Shown piece by piece: positions 34,387 to 43,220 of a DNA stretch of 64,000 nt. Below the pieces are notes generated by a model. The model saw nothing but the letters and a program-made list of their open reading frames with translations, ran no database searches and was not told the DNA's origin. The stretch is from Murimonas intestini (GTDB lineage: Bacteria > Bacillota > Clostridia > Lachnospirales > Lachnospiraceae), in NCBI RefSeq assembly GCF_024622195.1, contig NZ_JANKBI010000001.1, positions 682,001-746,000 of the forward strand, given 5' to 3'. Each line of letters starts with the position of its first letter. Within the stretch, counting starts at the first letter, position 1. The position numbers and the translations under genes are program-made.

Positions 34387-35775
34387 TCAGCCGGTCTTCT
34401 TCATCAGGGCATATTGTTTCATGATTTGCTCAAAGCACCACATAAAATCTATCTTTTCCACAGCATCCTTTGTAACTACCGCTTCCTCATATATCAGCTC
34501 ATCACCCAGGTAATACCTGACACTGCCAACCTCCGCCTGCGCCTCCACAGGAGCTTTAAGCCCGTCACACACATCACATTCCACCCGCACCTGTTCATTT
34601 TTTCCAAGGAGCAGCCCTTTTTCCAGCTCTTCTCTCCTGCCACCCACACTCCCCGGCTGCCCGTTTTCACCGGGATCCGCGCCTTCTTTCTCCTCCCGGG
34701 CGATCTCACTTTTAAGGCCTGCTTTTACAAATACCTGCCTGCCCGGCCAGCCGTCATCCGTTATCCCATCCTCAACCGGTATATCGGCTATCTCCTGTTC
34801 CTCCCACACCTGCCGGTATTCATAATTCTCCAGTCCATATGTCATCAGCTTCTTCGTATCGCTCCACTTATATGTTTTATTATTGGGCCACCCGCAGGCC
34901 AGCAGCGCTACAATAAAAGTCCTGCCGTCCCTGTTCAGGGCCCCCACATAGCAGTAGCCCGCCTTTCCTGTAAAACCTGTTTTTCCCGACAGCGCCCCGT
35001 CCATCATGCGCAGGAAGGCATTGTGGTTATTGCAGGAAAAGCTCCTGCTGCCCGCCAGGTCTGTAAAACTGTAGGAGACTGTCTGGGTGATTTCCAGAAA
35101 CTCGTCCTTTTTAGGGGAGTCCATGATACAGTATTTCATGATATGGGCCAGGTCTTCAGCTGTTGTACTGTGCTCCCCTGTCTCATCCTGGGCATCCAGC
35201 CCGTTTGGGGTAATGAAATACGTATTCTCACACCCAAGTTCCCTGGCCTTTTCATTCATCAAGGCAGCAAAGCCTTCTACGCTTCCTCCTATATGCTCGG
35301 CGATCACTACAGCGGCATCATTGTGGCTCTCCAGCATAAGAGAATACAGAAGATCTTTCAGACGGAATTCTTCACCTGAGGATACGCCAAGGTGCACCTG
35401 GGGCATAGACGCCGCATAGGAGGAGGCTGTGGCAGTATCCTCCATATTTCCCAGTTCAAGTGCCAGGATACATGTCATGATCTTTGTTGTGCTTGCCATA
35501 GGCTTCTGCTCTTTTCCGGCCTTGGAAAAAAGCACCCTGCCGGAGTCACCATCGATCAGAACTGCTGACTGGGCATAGAGGGACTGCAGCTCCTGCGGTA
35601 CTTCCGCCTGGTTTTCTGCTGTCCCGGCAGCCTCCTCAGTCCCGGCGGCCTCACCAGCCCCGGCACCCTCTTTTGCCTCTTCCCACACGGCGCTCCCCTG
35701 AACAAACCTGCAGGGTACTGTCATAAGTATCATACATGCTGCAGCAGCCGCTGCCGCTCTTTTCCATTTTTTCAA
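34387..35775 (-). CDS. dacF: D-alanyl-D-alanine carboxypeptidase (PBP5/DacF type, S11)
   Basis: This 462-residue secreted peptidoglycan enzyme trims the terminal D-Ala of the pentapeptide. A signal peptide (about 5-28) is followed by a low-complexity Gly/Ala/Glu stretch (GAGAGEAAGTEEAAGT). The active site has Ser95-x-x-Lys98 in MASTTKIM, SHN at 150-152 and KTG in SGKTGFTGKAGYC. A C-terminal beta domain (about 330-430) and a final amphipathic helix that could attach to the membrane (FEQIMKQYALMKKTG) complete it. Confidence 0.95.
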   Translation of the reverse strand: MKKWKRAAAAAAACMILMTVPCRFVQGSAVWEEAKEGAGAGEAAGTEEAAGTAENQAEVPQELQSLYAQSAVLIDGDSGRVLFSKAGKEQKPMASTTKIMTCILALELGNMEDTATASSYAASMPQVHLGVSSGEEFRLKDLLYSLMLESHNDAAVVIAEHIGGSVEGFAALMNEKARELGCENTYFITPNGLDAQDETGEHSTTAEDLAHIMKYCIMDSPKKDEFLEITQTVSYSFTDLAGSRSFSCNNHNAFLRMMDGALSGKTGFTGKAGYCYVGALNRDGRTFIVALLACGWPNNKTYKWSDTKKLMTYGLENYEYRQVWEEQEIADIPVEDGITDDGWPGRQVFVKAGLKSEIAREEKEGADPGENGQPGSVGGRREELEKGLLLGKNEQVRVECDVCDGLKAPVEAQAEVGSVRYYLGDELIYEEAVVTKDAVEKIDFMWCFEQIMKQYALMKKTG

Positions 35776-35851
35776 AAAGACTCCTCCTCGCTCATGATAT
35801 CTGAGTCTGTATCATGTTTGAGTCTATGCCAAAATACGAGATTTTATACTC

Positions 35852-35890
35852 CAAAAAGCCCCCTCAGGTATTTGTATTCCCTGAGGGGGC
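35852..35890 (-). terminator. Rho-independent terminator of rnpB
   Basis: Perfect arms GCCCCCTCAG (35858-35867) and CTGAGGGGGC (35881-35890) are followed on the minus strand by TTTTT. Confidence 0.88.
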
Positions 35891-35959
35891 CGGGTCTTTC
35901 TGTTCAAGAATGCCCCGTCATTCTCGCTACGGAGCGCGCATCATACAGATGCATAACAT

Positions 35960-36302
35960 AATAAGCGGGACGGTAAGCCGGGTTATGTCGTGAATGGCCA
36001 TCTATCTAGGCCTGATGTCGCCACCAGGCTCGAGCGACCTACCTAAAGCTGACGGGCCGCCATATGCTTTTGTTCGGTCTTGCTTCGGATGGGGTTTACA
36101 TATGCCCTCTCTGTTGCCAGAGAGGCGGTAGTCTCTTACACTGCCCTTCCAACCTTACCGGTCTCCCGGCGGTATATTTCTGTTGCACTATCCTTAGAGT
36201 TGCCTCCACCGGACGTTATCCGGCATCCTGCCCTGTGAAGCCCGGACTTTCCTCGTCTGGCACCTTTCGGTCTGCCAGCCGCGGCCATTTATCCCACTTA
36301 TT
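35960..36302 (-). ncRNA. rnpB: RNase P RNA
   Basis: The minus strand carries the universal RNase P core: GACGAGGAAAGTCCGGGC near the 5' end, the AGGATAGTGCAACAGAAA region, and CATAACCCGGCTTACCG near the 3' end. The P1 stem can be drawn as AATAAGTGGGA (36302-36292) pairing with TCCCGCTTATT (35970-35960), which sets the ends at about 343 nt. It processes pre-tRNA 5' ends. It has its own promoter and terminator. Confidence 0.96.
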
Positions 36303-36310
36303 TCTCCGGT

Positions 36311-36339
36311 ATTGTATCATTTCTGCTCCCGCCCGTCAA
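36311..36339 (-). promoter_or_regulatory. Promoter of rnpB
   Basis: On the minus strand, TTGACG (36339-36334) and TACAAT (36316-36311) have a 17-base spacer, with the P1 stem starting about nine bases after the -10. Confidence 0.8.
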
Positions 36340-36347
36340 GTGCAGTC

Positions 36348-37079
36348 TCAAAACTGGAGCTGAGGAAGTACATTTTTAGGCTGGTCTATAATAACAAGAT
36401 CTGCTTTGGAATCCATATAATGCTCCCTCTGATGGATGACTACAAGGCTGCTGCCTTCAAAATACCTGAAATAGCTTGAAAATACTTCTGAATCCAGATT
36501 TGTTCCAAGCAGGAGCAGTGTATCAGCCTTTTCGATCTCATCCACCGCCCTGGCCAGCAGCCTTGCATCCACCATCTCCCCAAACAGAGAGACCATCGGA
36601 CGCACAGGCACATTGCACTTCTCACAGATGGGGACTTTCCTGGAATTCATCACATAATCAAGCGAATACTCCCTGCCGCATCTGGGGCACTTATTATCAT
36701 AAATAGTGCCATGAAGGTTTATCACATTGCTGCAGCCCGCTTTCCGGGGGTGGTCATAGATATTGGCCGTGATAATACACTGCAGTCTTCCCGCCCTCTC
36801 CATTGCGGCCATGATCTCTCCTGACGCTGTCGGTTCCGGCGCTATTTTAAGCATTTCCTCCTTATAAAATCTGAAAAATTGTTCCGGCCGGGTATTATAA
36901 TAAACGCTTGAGAATATCTCTTCCGGCGAATCCCCATACTTCTCCTCGATCTCATATGCCCTCTCAGGGTGCTTGACCCCCACAAAGCCGCCCTCCTCCA
37001 TCATTCCGGAGCCACATATGGCGACTGTATACCTGCTTTCATCCAAAATTTTCTGAAGCCTTTCAATTTTACCTCTCAT
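36348..37079 (-). CDS. Divergent sirtuin (Sir2-family) protein
   Basis: This 243-residue protein has a Sir2 layout with altered catalytic motifs. The NAD-binding GAGIS motif is ICGSGMMEEGG. QNID is TANIYDHPRKAG. The catalytic-His motif is kept (NLHGTIY), and zinc ligands are present as CPRC and CEKC (about 133-158). The nucleotide-binding LLLGTNLDSEV strand follows. It may be an NAD-dependent deacylase, an ADP-ribosyl-transfer enzyme or a non-catalytic NAD-binding protein. GGAGAAGGTG precedes the start. It is single, between a deacetylase gene and rnpB. Confidence 0.75.
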   Translation of the reverse strand: MRGKIERLQKILDESRYTVAICGSGMMEEGGFVGVKHPERAYEIEEKYGDSPEEIFSSVYYNTRPEQFFRFYKEEMLKIAPEPTASGEIMAAMERAGRLQCIITANIYDHPRKAGCSNVINLHGTIYDNKCPRCGREYSLDYVMNSRKVPICEKCNVPVRPMVSLFGEMVDARLLARAVDEIEKADTLLLLGTNLDSEVFSSYFRYFEGSSLVVIHQREHYMDSKADLVIIDQPKNVLPQLQF

Positions 37080-37173
37080 GCTTCACCTTCTCCTTTCTAT
37101 TTCTATATTCTCTCTAAATTCCCTCCTTATCTGCCTTGCGCTGAAATCCATTTTATCCTGCATATCTGCTGCA

Positions 37174-38664
37174 TCAATCGCTGTCTTTTCCATCCATTCT
37201 TGGAACCGGCGTCGGCCTTGCGCTGTCAAATACCTGGCTGGCATCAAACAGGTCAGAGACAAGATCAGGATCGTAATACATTCTGTAACCGTCCAGATTC
37301 CTCCTGCCCTGCCTCATGAAATTTTCCCCGAACTGTACAAAATATTTCTGGGAATCCACATTACAGTAAATATCAAAGCCCTGGCTCTTCAGATAATCAA
37401 ACTTACCGTTTGTATTATCAGATGTATACGGCGCGGCTTCTCCAATGTCGGCGCCAAAAGCAAAAATGATAATATTTGTAGGTCCTACAATAGGCTCCAC
37501 ATAACTCTTCCACTTTTCAGTGTCAGCCTTAATATCATCCAGTGCTGCCGCACTGACATCTTTATGTCCCCATGTATGGCTGGCAAACGTCCAGCCGTTT
37601 GCTTTCATGGCATCTGCAATTTTAGTTGCCTCAGCCACATCTTTATCAAAATCAAAGTCAGGATTCTCCGCCAGCCATGCCTTCTGGTCGTCCAGCAGAT
37701 GCTCCTTTACTTTATAATCAATATCTGTCCTGTAACCGAAAACTCCGTTGTAGCCTGTCATGGCAAGTGTCCCCTTCGCGCCTCTGTATGAAAAATCCGG
37801 GTGCTCTTTTACAAATGAATCAATAAGCGGGACCATGTCGAAATCTCCAATACTCTCTGTACCGTCTGTGTCTGTGTAGAGAGCCTTCACCTCTCCGTTT
37901 TCATCCAGCACCAGCTTATCAGCCATCCCATATCCTGCCTGGTAGTGGTAATAGCTCACGTCATCCTGGGACAGCACAAATGGTATTTTTCCGGGAGGCA
38001 GCATGATCTTTCCTTTCACAGCATTACCGTTTTCGTCAAAGGTGACCATATCAGACAGTCTGACCATCACATATCCCTTATCATACATAGACTGGGTGAT
38101 CTTATTAAACTCGTCTATTGTTGTCATGACCTGATTAATCCCCTTAGATGTGGCGTCATCCGGAGCGAACGCGCGGGCGGGATCCTTCACAAGCGAATGG
38201 TAAAATACGTGAGTCACTTCCTCAAGGGGATATTCTACGCAGGAAGCTTTTGCCGCCTCATACTCCGCTGCCTTCGCCTGCAGCTGGGAATCAGATTCAT
38301 AGCCGGCCATCCCTTTTAGTAATTCAATAGCTCCGTCGTAGTCGTACATAGCTGCCAGCGTATCTGCCTCTGCCGCTGCTGTTGAGGGGTCTGTTCCTGC
38401 CGGCAGTGCCTGGGTGCTCCCCTCTGTCTGGCTGCCATCCGTCTGGCCTGTCTCCTCCATCTGGCCATCCGTGGCTGCTTCCGTTGCCGGATCATCAGCT
38501 GTACTGCTCCCATCTCCCCGGTTAACTAACTTCACTATGAAAACAGCGCATACTACAAGCAGCACAAGCGCCAGGCCGCCTACTGCACTTCTCACAATAA
38601 GCACCTGCTTTTTTCTTTTCGCCTTCAGTTCAGCTATCTTTTTTTCGCGTTCCTGTAAATCCAT
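37174..38664 (-). CDS. Membrane-anchored polysaccharide deacetylase family protein
   Basis: This 496-residue protein has a basic N-terminus, one membrane helix (about 20-48) and a Ser/Thr/Glu/Gly-rich linker (about 52-100). A helical segment (105-145) and a NodB-homology domain (about 150-480) follow. The metal-site Asp pair is in LSQDDVSYY and the second motif is SHTWGHKD. It probably removes acetyl groups from cell-wall or surface glycan outside the cell. The NodB motifs are spaced by an unusually long insert with a FDMVPLIDSFVKEHPDFSYR segment. Confidence 0.85.
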   Translation of the reverse strand: MDLQEREKKIAELKAKRKKQVLIVRSAVGGLALVLLVVCAVFIVKLVNRGDGSSTADDPATEAATDGQMEETGQTDGSQTEGSTQALPAGTDPSTAAAEADTLAAMYDYDGAIELLKGMAGYESDSQLQAKAAEYEAAKASCVEYPLEEVTHVFYHSLVKDPARAFAPDDATSKGINQVMTTIDEFNKITQSMYDKGYVMVRLSDMVTFDENGNAVKGKIMLPPGKIPFVLSQDDVSYYHYQAGYGMADKLVLDENGEVKALYTDTDGTESIGDFDMVPLIDSFVKEHPDFSYRGAKGTLAMTGYNGVFGYRTDIDYKVKEHLLDDQKAWLAENPDFDFDKDVAEATKIADAMKANGWTFASHTWGHKDVSAAALDDIKADTEKWKSYVEPIVGPTNIIIFAFGADIGEAAPYTSDNTNGKFDYLKSQGFDIYCNVDSQKYFVQFGENFMRQGRRNLDGYRMYYDPDLVSDLFDASQVFDSARPTPVPRMDGKDSD

Positions 38665-38748
38665 CCTGTTGCCTCCCTCTCTTTTGTTTTATATTCCCCA
38701 TGTTTGCTTCATAAGTTTTATTATAGCATGGCTTCCTGCATTTTTCTA

Positions 38749-39333
38749 CTATATCCGGCATATCCTGCCGCTGTCTTCTCCGGCCATATATAATGCCTCA
38801 GCCTCGTCATGCGTCACCAGTATCACTGTCCTGCCATTGTATTTTGACTTTGTATAGTCCATTACTATCAGCTTTGTCTCTCTGTCAAGGCCTTTAAACG
38901 GTTCATCCATCAGCAGGATGCTGCTGTCTGAGAGCAGAGCCCTTAAAATAGCTACTCTCCTGCACATTCCGCCTGAAAGCTCCCTGACAGGCTGCGATGC
39001 GCATCCGGCAATGCCCACGGCATCCATAGCTTCTATTATCTCCGTTTTTGTAATATTCTTGCGGCACACAAGGCGGATATTTGATACCGGGCTTAAATTT
39101 CTGCAAAGCCTGTCCTCCTGGAACACGGCGCCCATCTTCCGGCCGTCCAGACCGTCTATTTCCCCGGAGTCTGCTTCCTCCAGCCCCATCAGTATTCTGA
39201 GGAGAGTCGTCTTTCCCTGTCCGGAAGGGGCCATCACCAGTGTTATGCTTCCCTCCTTAAATCTGCAGGATACATTATCCAGCACTTTTTTTCCATTATA
39301 TGATTTAGAAAGGTTCCTTATTTCAATATCCAT
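38749..39333 (-). CDS. ABC importer ATPase (NitT/TauT type)
   Basis: This 194-residue ATPase is on the short side for the family (about 240). Walker A is APSGQGKTTLL (about 35-45), the signature ELSGGMCRR, and Walker B SILLMDEP followed by TLVTHDEAEAL-like sequence at the end. It is third in an operon after a substrate-binding lipoprotein and a permease. Shortness comes from the C-terminal side, which stops soon after the H-loop; this may reduce regulation but leaves the catalytic core. Confidence 0.92.
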   Translation of the reverse strand: MDIEIRNLSKSYNGKKVLDNVSCRFKEGSITLVMAPSGQGKTTLLRILMGLEEADSGEIDGLDGRKMGAVFQEDRLCRNLSPVSNIRLVCRKNITKTEIIEAMDAVGIAGCASQPVRELSGGMCRRVAILRALLSDSSILLMDEPFKGLDRETKLIVMDYTKSKYNGRTVILVTHDEAEALYMAGEDSGRICRI

Positions 39334-39339
39334 CTGAAC

Positions 39340-40113
39340 TTATCTCCTCTCCACTCTTCCAACCAGCAGGTCGGTTAACAACAGAAAAATCTTTTCAAAG
39401 GCAATGCTGAGAATAATGATGACAATTGTCCAGGAAAACAGGTCCGGCGTTTCCAGATACACTTTGGCCTCATACAGCTTTTCTCCAATGGATCCCGCCG
39501 GGATGCCGATCACCTCAGCTGCAACTCCTGCTTTCCAGCAGAGTCCAAGGCCAAGGGAACATCCTGCCCTGAAATATGGCAGCACAGAGGACATGTATAT
39601 ATATTTGATGCGTCTCCAAGGGGATACGTCAAAAACCTCTGTCATTTCCAGAAGCTTTCTGTCTGTACTCTGTATCCCGTTTAATACATTCGTATAGATG
39701 ACCGGCAGCACCATCAGGAAGGATATGACTACCGACAGATTCCTGGAAGGCACCCATATCAGCACAAGAATAATAAATGATGCTACAGGAGTCGCTTTCA
39801 CAGCCGCCATGGCCGGAGCTGCCAGTTCTCTCACAAACCGGCAGGCAGCGCCCGCCCCTGCCAGAAGGACGCCGCAGCATGCAGCAAGCAGGAAACCTCC
39901 GATTATTCTCCCGAAGGAATAAGCGACAGAGCTCCAGAAATCTGCCTCAGTCCCCAGCTCAAATAAACGTCTTATTACAGAAACAGGAGATACAAGCAGT
40001 ATCTCCTGTCCAATAATCCGGCTTACGATTTCCCACAGCAACAGCCAGAAAGCTACTGACCAGAGACGGATCCTGGTCTTTTTCCTGTTTTTATCTGCTG
40101 TAGTAGAAATCAT
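39340..40113 (-). CDS. ABC importer permease (NitT/TauT type)
   Basis: This 257-residue membrane protein with about six helices has the binding-protein-dependent-transport (EAA) loop around EMTEVFDVSPWRRIKYIYMSSVLPY. It starts within the last codons of the binding-protein gene (23-base overlap), so the two are translationally linked. The order binding protein, permease, ATPase is typical of taurine, sulfonate, thiamine-precursor or riboflavin importers. The cargo is not determined. Confidence 0.92.
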   Translation of the reverse strand: MISTTADKNRKKTRIRLWSVAFWLLLWEIVSRIIGQEILLVSPVSVIRRLFELGTEADFWSSVAYSFGRIIGGFLLAACCGVLLAGAGAACRFVRELAAPAMAAVKATPVASFIILVLIWVPSRNLSVVISFLMVLPVIYTNVLNGIQSTDRKLLEMTEVFDVSPWRRIKYIYMSSVLPYFRAGCSLGLGLCWKAGVAAEVIGIPAGSIGEKLYEAKVYLETPDLFSWTIVIIILSIAFEKIFLLLTDLLVGRVERR

Positions 40114-41332
40114 CCGATGGAAGCTCTCCTCCTACAGCTTTAGGATTCTGCTCCATCAGTACGTTCAGGTAACCGGAAAGCTTCTCTTTAAGCTCCCCTC
40201 CCTCGATAAAAGTGATGTTGCAGTATGGCAGGGCTTTCTTTGCAACAGCGGCCGGCACTATATCGTATTTTTCAATTAATGACGCCGCTTCGTCAGTATT
40301 GCTGTTTACATATTCAACAGAGTCTTTATAGGAATCCATAAAAGCATCTACCCAAGCCTTATGTTCTTGTGCAAAATCAGTGCGCACGACAACCACTCCT
40401 GTTATTAATGCGCTGGGCATCACTTCTCTCCCGCCGCCCTGCTGCAGTTTATCCCATTCTGCTGTAAGGTCCAGGGCGATCCTGATCTTATCATTCTTTG
40501 CCTGGGCGGTGGTGACAAAAGGCTGAGGAAGCATGGCAATTCCGTCCTCGTCAGCTGCCAGAGCCGCTACACACTCCGAATGTTCTGATTTCCACTCAAT
40601 GGTAACATCCTTCTGAGGATCTATCCCATTCTCCTGCAGGATATAATTAAGAGCGTATTCAGGGGTTGCACCCTTGCCGCTGGCATAGACTGTTTTTCCC
40701 TTCAGGTCCTCTACCGACTGTACGGCCTCCCCGTTCTCAACAATGTACAGCACACCGAGTGTATTGACAGCCAGTACCTGCACCTTGCCCTTCGTGTTAT
40801 TATATAATACAGAGGCCAGATTTGCCGGAACAGCAGCAATATCAGCTTCTCCCTGTACAAGTTTTGGCGTAACCTCATCCACAGACGCAGCTATGGTAAA
40901 ATCATATTCATTTCCATTCACGGCTCCCGCCTCAGAATCCTCCATCAATTTTACCATTCCCATGGCCGTAGGCCCCTTCAGAGCCATGACCCGCACTTTC
41001 CCTTCAGCATCTGTCTTATTCAGCGCCTCTGTTTCCAGTTCTGATTCCGTCCCGGCTTTGGCTGCTGTCTCAGACATATCCTCCGCCGTTTCATCTGTCG
41101 CCGGCTGCGTTTCTGTCTCCTTTGCCGTCTCTGTCTCCTTTGGCACCTCTGTACTCTTATCCGTCTCTTTTGGCGCGTCAGTCATTTTTTCTGTTTTCTC
41201 AGACGCTTCTGTCTCTGCCGGAGTGACAGCCTGTGTGGCCTTTTCCGTATTTCCGCTGCCTGACCCTGCACAGCCTGCCAGCAGTGACAGACTCATGGAA
41301 AATGCAGCAAGAAAAGTAATGGCTTTTTTCAT
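40091..41332 (-). CDS. ABC importer substrate-binding lipoprotein
   Basis: This 413-residue lipoprotein has a lipobox (LLAGCAG, about 18-24) and a long Thr/Glu/Lys-rich, repeat-like spacer (about 30-95, with KETETAKETETQ) that holds the domain away from the membrane. An SsuA/NMT1-like binding domain follows (GPTAMGMVKLMEDS, then EVTPKLVQGEADIAAVPANLAS and VYASGKGATPEYALNYILQ). Proteins of this group bind sulfonates, pyrimidine precursors of thiamine or similar small molecules. The bound ligand is unknown here. Confidence 0.9.
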   Translation of the reverse strand: MKKAITFLAAFSMSLSLLAGCAGSGSGNTEKATQAVTPAETEASEKTEKMTDAPKETDKSTEVPKETETAKETETQPATDETAEDMSETAAKAGTESELETEALNKTDAEGKVRVMALKGPTAMGMVKLMEDSEAGAVNGNEYDFTIAASVDEVTPKLVQGEADIAAVPANLASVLYNNTKGKVQVLAVNTLGVLYIVENGEAVQSVEDLKGKTVYASGKGATPEYALNYILQENGIDPQKDVTIEWKSEHSECVAALAADEDGIAMLPQPFVTTAQAKNDKIRIALDLTAEWDKLQQGGGREVMPSALITGVVVVRTDFAQEHKAWVDAFMDSYKDSVEYVNSNTDEAASLIEKYDIVPAAVAKKALPYCNITFIEGGELKEKLSGYLNVLMEQNPKAVGGELPSDDFYYSR

Positions 41333-41422
41333 AATATTCCTCCTATTTCATCTTTTTGTATTTAGAATCTATTATAGAATCAAATATTCTATTTGTCTAC
41401 ACAAAAGCGCGGTCCCGCAAAT

Positions 41423-41564
41423 GTTACTGTTCACACATCACCGTCCCGCGAGGTGTTTTCGTGCGTATTTTGCACGAAAATCCCGAGGGTTGCAGCGCGA
41501 AATGGCGGTTTTTGCCGTTTCTGTGCATCGCGGAGCGTGTTACTGGTCACGGAGTGAACAGTAA
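41423..41564 (+). mobile_element. 142-bp MITE, copy B, with 9-bp target duplication
   Basis: It is the same length as copy A at 4693-4834 and about 95% identical to its reverse complement. It begins G-TTACTGTTCAC and ends GTGAACAGTAA. It is flanked by CCCGCAAAT at 41414-41422 and 41565-41573. It lies in the 419-base gap between the divergent ABC-importer and YhhN genes. Length and duplication size agree exactly between copies, which fixes the element's boundaries. Confidence 0.88.
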
Positions 41565-41574
41565 CCCGCAAATA

Positions 41575-41673
41575 GTGACATCCCATCAGTGGGTGTGGTA
41601 TAATGTCGTTAGACATTATACGCGCCAAGTGCGCATCTCCCAGAGGGATACTATATCGCAGATATGGTATAAT
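41575..41673 (+). promoter_or_regulatory. Promoter region of the YhhN gene with a strong dyad
   Basis: GTGACA and TGG-TATAAT (-10 at 41599-41604) have an 18-base spacer. The -10 forms the left arm of a perfect dyad, TATAATGTC-GTTA-GACATTATA (41599-41620), which could be an operator covering the promoter. A second extended -10 (TGGTATAAT, about 41664-41672) lies closer to the gene. The remaining bases before the gene show nothing else. Confidence 0.5.
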
Positions 41674-41751
41674 GAGGCCAGCTGATGTATACTGCAATTA
41701 CAGGGAAATTTCAAGATAAATATATTGTAGTAGAAGGGAGTATAACTCAAC

Positions 41752-42393
41752 ATGGAAGTTACTATGAATCTGCTGATTTGGAACATTATCGCACTGCCCG
41801 TCCTGGGGGCTGTTTATGCCGTACAGTTTATTATTCCCAGGAAGTTTTATCTGATTCCCAAGTGTGCCGGCAGCTATATCTGTGTATGCACCGCTGCGCT
41901 CGCCCTTGTTCTGGAGGGTAAAAATCCTCTTACGAACCTGGTATTCTGGGGTCTTATATTCTGCATGGCAGGGGATTTTTTCATCGAGCTGAATCTTATC
42001 GCCGGAGGTATCTCCTTTGGCGCCGGACATATACTGCTGATACTCTGGGCTCTGGAGCAGGCTCCTCTCCACCCTGCCAGTCTTGTGGTCTGGATTGCCG
42101 AACTTATATTGATGGTCCTTATTTTTAAGAAGGAGATACCTCTCATGGGAAAGCTTTTTATTCCCTTTATTATTTATGCAGCCGTACTGACAGGAGATTT
42201 CGCAGCCGCAGCTGTCCTGCCTTTTACTGCAGGCATAAGATTTCTGCCGTTTGCAGCAGGCATTCTCAGCTTCCAGATCTCTGACATGATCCTTGGAAAG
42301 AAACAGTTCGGCAAACCTGATACTTTTAAGCAAAAGCTGCTCATGTTCCTCTATTATCTGGCCCTGTATCTGATAGCGGCTTCACTGTGGTGA
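41752..42393 (+). CDS. YhhN-family membrane protein (lysoplasmalogenase-like)
   Basis: This 213-residue, roughly eight-helix protein has the YhhN family pattern: GDFFIELN (about 77-84) followed by FGAGHILLILWAL (about 91-103) and a distal acidic FQISDMILG. Some relatives hydrolyse the vinyl ether of lysoplasmalogens. Plasmalogens occur in anaerobic Clostridia, so that role is plausible but not shown. An in-frame ATG four codons later has a closer ribosome-like site, so the start is uncertain by 12 bases. It converges with the nitroreductase gene, leaving five bases between stops. Confidence 0.8.
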   Translation: MEVTMNLLIWNIIALPVLGAVYAVQFIIPRKFYLIPKCAGSYICVCTAALALVLEGKNPLTNLVFWGLIFCMAGDFFIELNLIAGGISFGAGHILLILWALEQAPLHPASLVVWIAELILMVLIFKKEIPLMGKLFIPFIIYAAVLTGDFAAAAVLPFTAGIRFLPFAAGILSFQISDMILGKKQFGKPDTFKQKLLMFLYYLALYLIAASLW

Positions 42394-42398
42394 CATTC

Positions 42399-43187
42399 TT
42401 ATCTCCATATGATATCAGCTTTCCTGCGGGGCGCAGTGCGCCTGTAGGTAACAGCCGGATATCCCAGCAGCATGCAGCAGACAGGCTTTTTTTCACCCAG
42501 CCCCAGCCATTCCCTGAGTGCGGGCGCCGCTGACAGGACGCCTGCCGTAAATCCGCTGTATAAAACACCTGCGCCTGAGGCGGATGCCATCATTTCCATA
42601 TTCGCTGCCGCCAGGCCTGCATCCAGAGGTTCTTCTGATGCTGTCACAAGAAGAGCATCCGCATTAAAAAGCAGAGAGTCCTCACCGCTCTTCTCCCATT
42701 TGCGGTATAAAAACTGTATGCTTCTCAGATAGGGGTGGTTCACTTTCTCCATCTCTTCCAGAATGGAGGGCATAGTATCCCACATAAGTTTCCGGAATTC
42801 CTCCAGCCGCTCCTGTACAACCACAAATGTGCAGTCCTGCATATTTTTTGCTGTTGCCGTATATCTGCCGGCCTGGAGGATTCCCCCGATCACTTCTTTT
42901 TCCAGATGCCTGTCTTTAAAATTCCTGATGCTTCTGCGGAATTTAACTGCATGAAGAAAATTCTCCGGTTCTATCCTGAAGCTCTCACTGTCATATTCTT
43001 CCACATCCTCCATCTCATACGAGGGTATGGACACTGCATTCTGCGGACATACTGCCACGCAGTGGCCGCACTGTATACATTTACGCAGCCATGCAGCCCT
43101 TCCGTCTTCTAATTTTATTGCCCCGGCGGGACAGTCCTTTATGCACGCGCTGCAGCCTGTACATTTTTCTTTTAAAATTTCAACCAT
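42399..43187 (-). CDS. Nitroreductase with N-terminal ferredoxin domain
   Basis: This 262-residue protein has an 8Fe ferredoxin domain (CTGCSACIKDCP and CIQCGHCVAVCP, residues 10-50) and then an FMN-binding nitroreductase domain (RRSIRNFKDR, about 87-96; ending PRRKADIIWR). Such fused enzymes take electrons from ferredoxin to reduce nitro compounds, quinones or similar molecules. It is third in an operon after a MATE pump and a UvrA paralogue, suggesting a part in handling toxic aromatics. GGAGG five bases before 43187 sets the start. Confidence 0.92.
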   Translation of the reverse strand: MVEILKEKCTGCSACIKDCPAGAIKLEDGRAAWLRKCIQCGHCVAVCPQNAVSIPSYEMEDVEEYDSESFRIEPENFLHAVKFRRSIRNFKDRHLEKEVIGGILQAGRYTATAKNMQDCTFVVVQERLEEFRKLMWDTMPSILEEMEKVNHPYLRSIQFLYRKWEKSGEDSLLFNADALLVTASEEPLDAGLAAANMEMMASASGAGVLYSGFTAGVLSAAPALREWLGLGEKKPVCCMLLGYPAVTYRRTAPRRKADIIWR

Positions 43188-43220
43188 ATTATCCTCCAAT
43201 CCTCTCTGTTCAGTACATTC

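Noticed and set aside
41433..41560. Possible rRNA or tRNA-like folded RNA in the MITE hairpins
   Set aside because: The hairpins are explained as parts of the element; no tRNA arms or conserved RNA cores are present.
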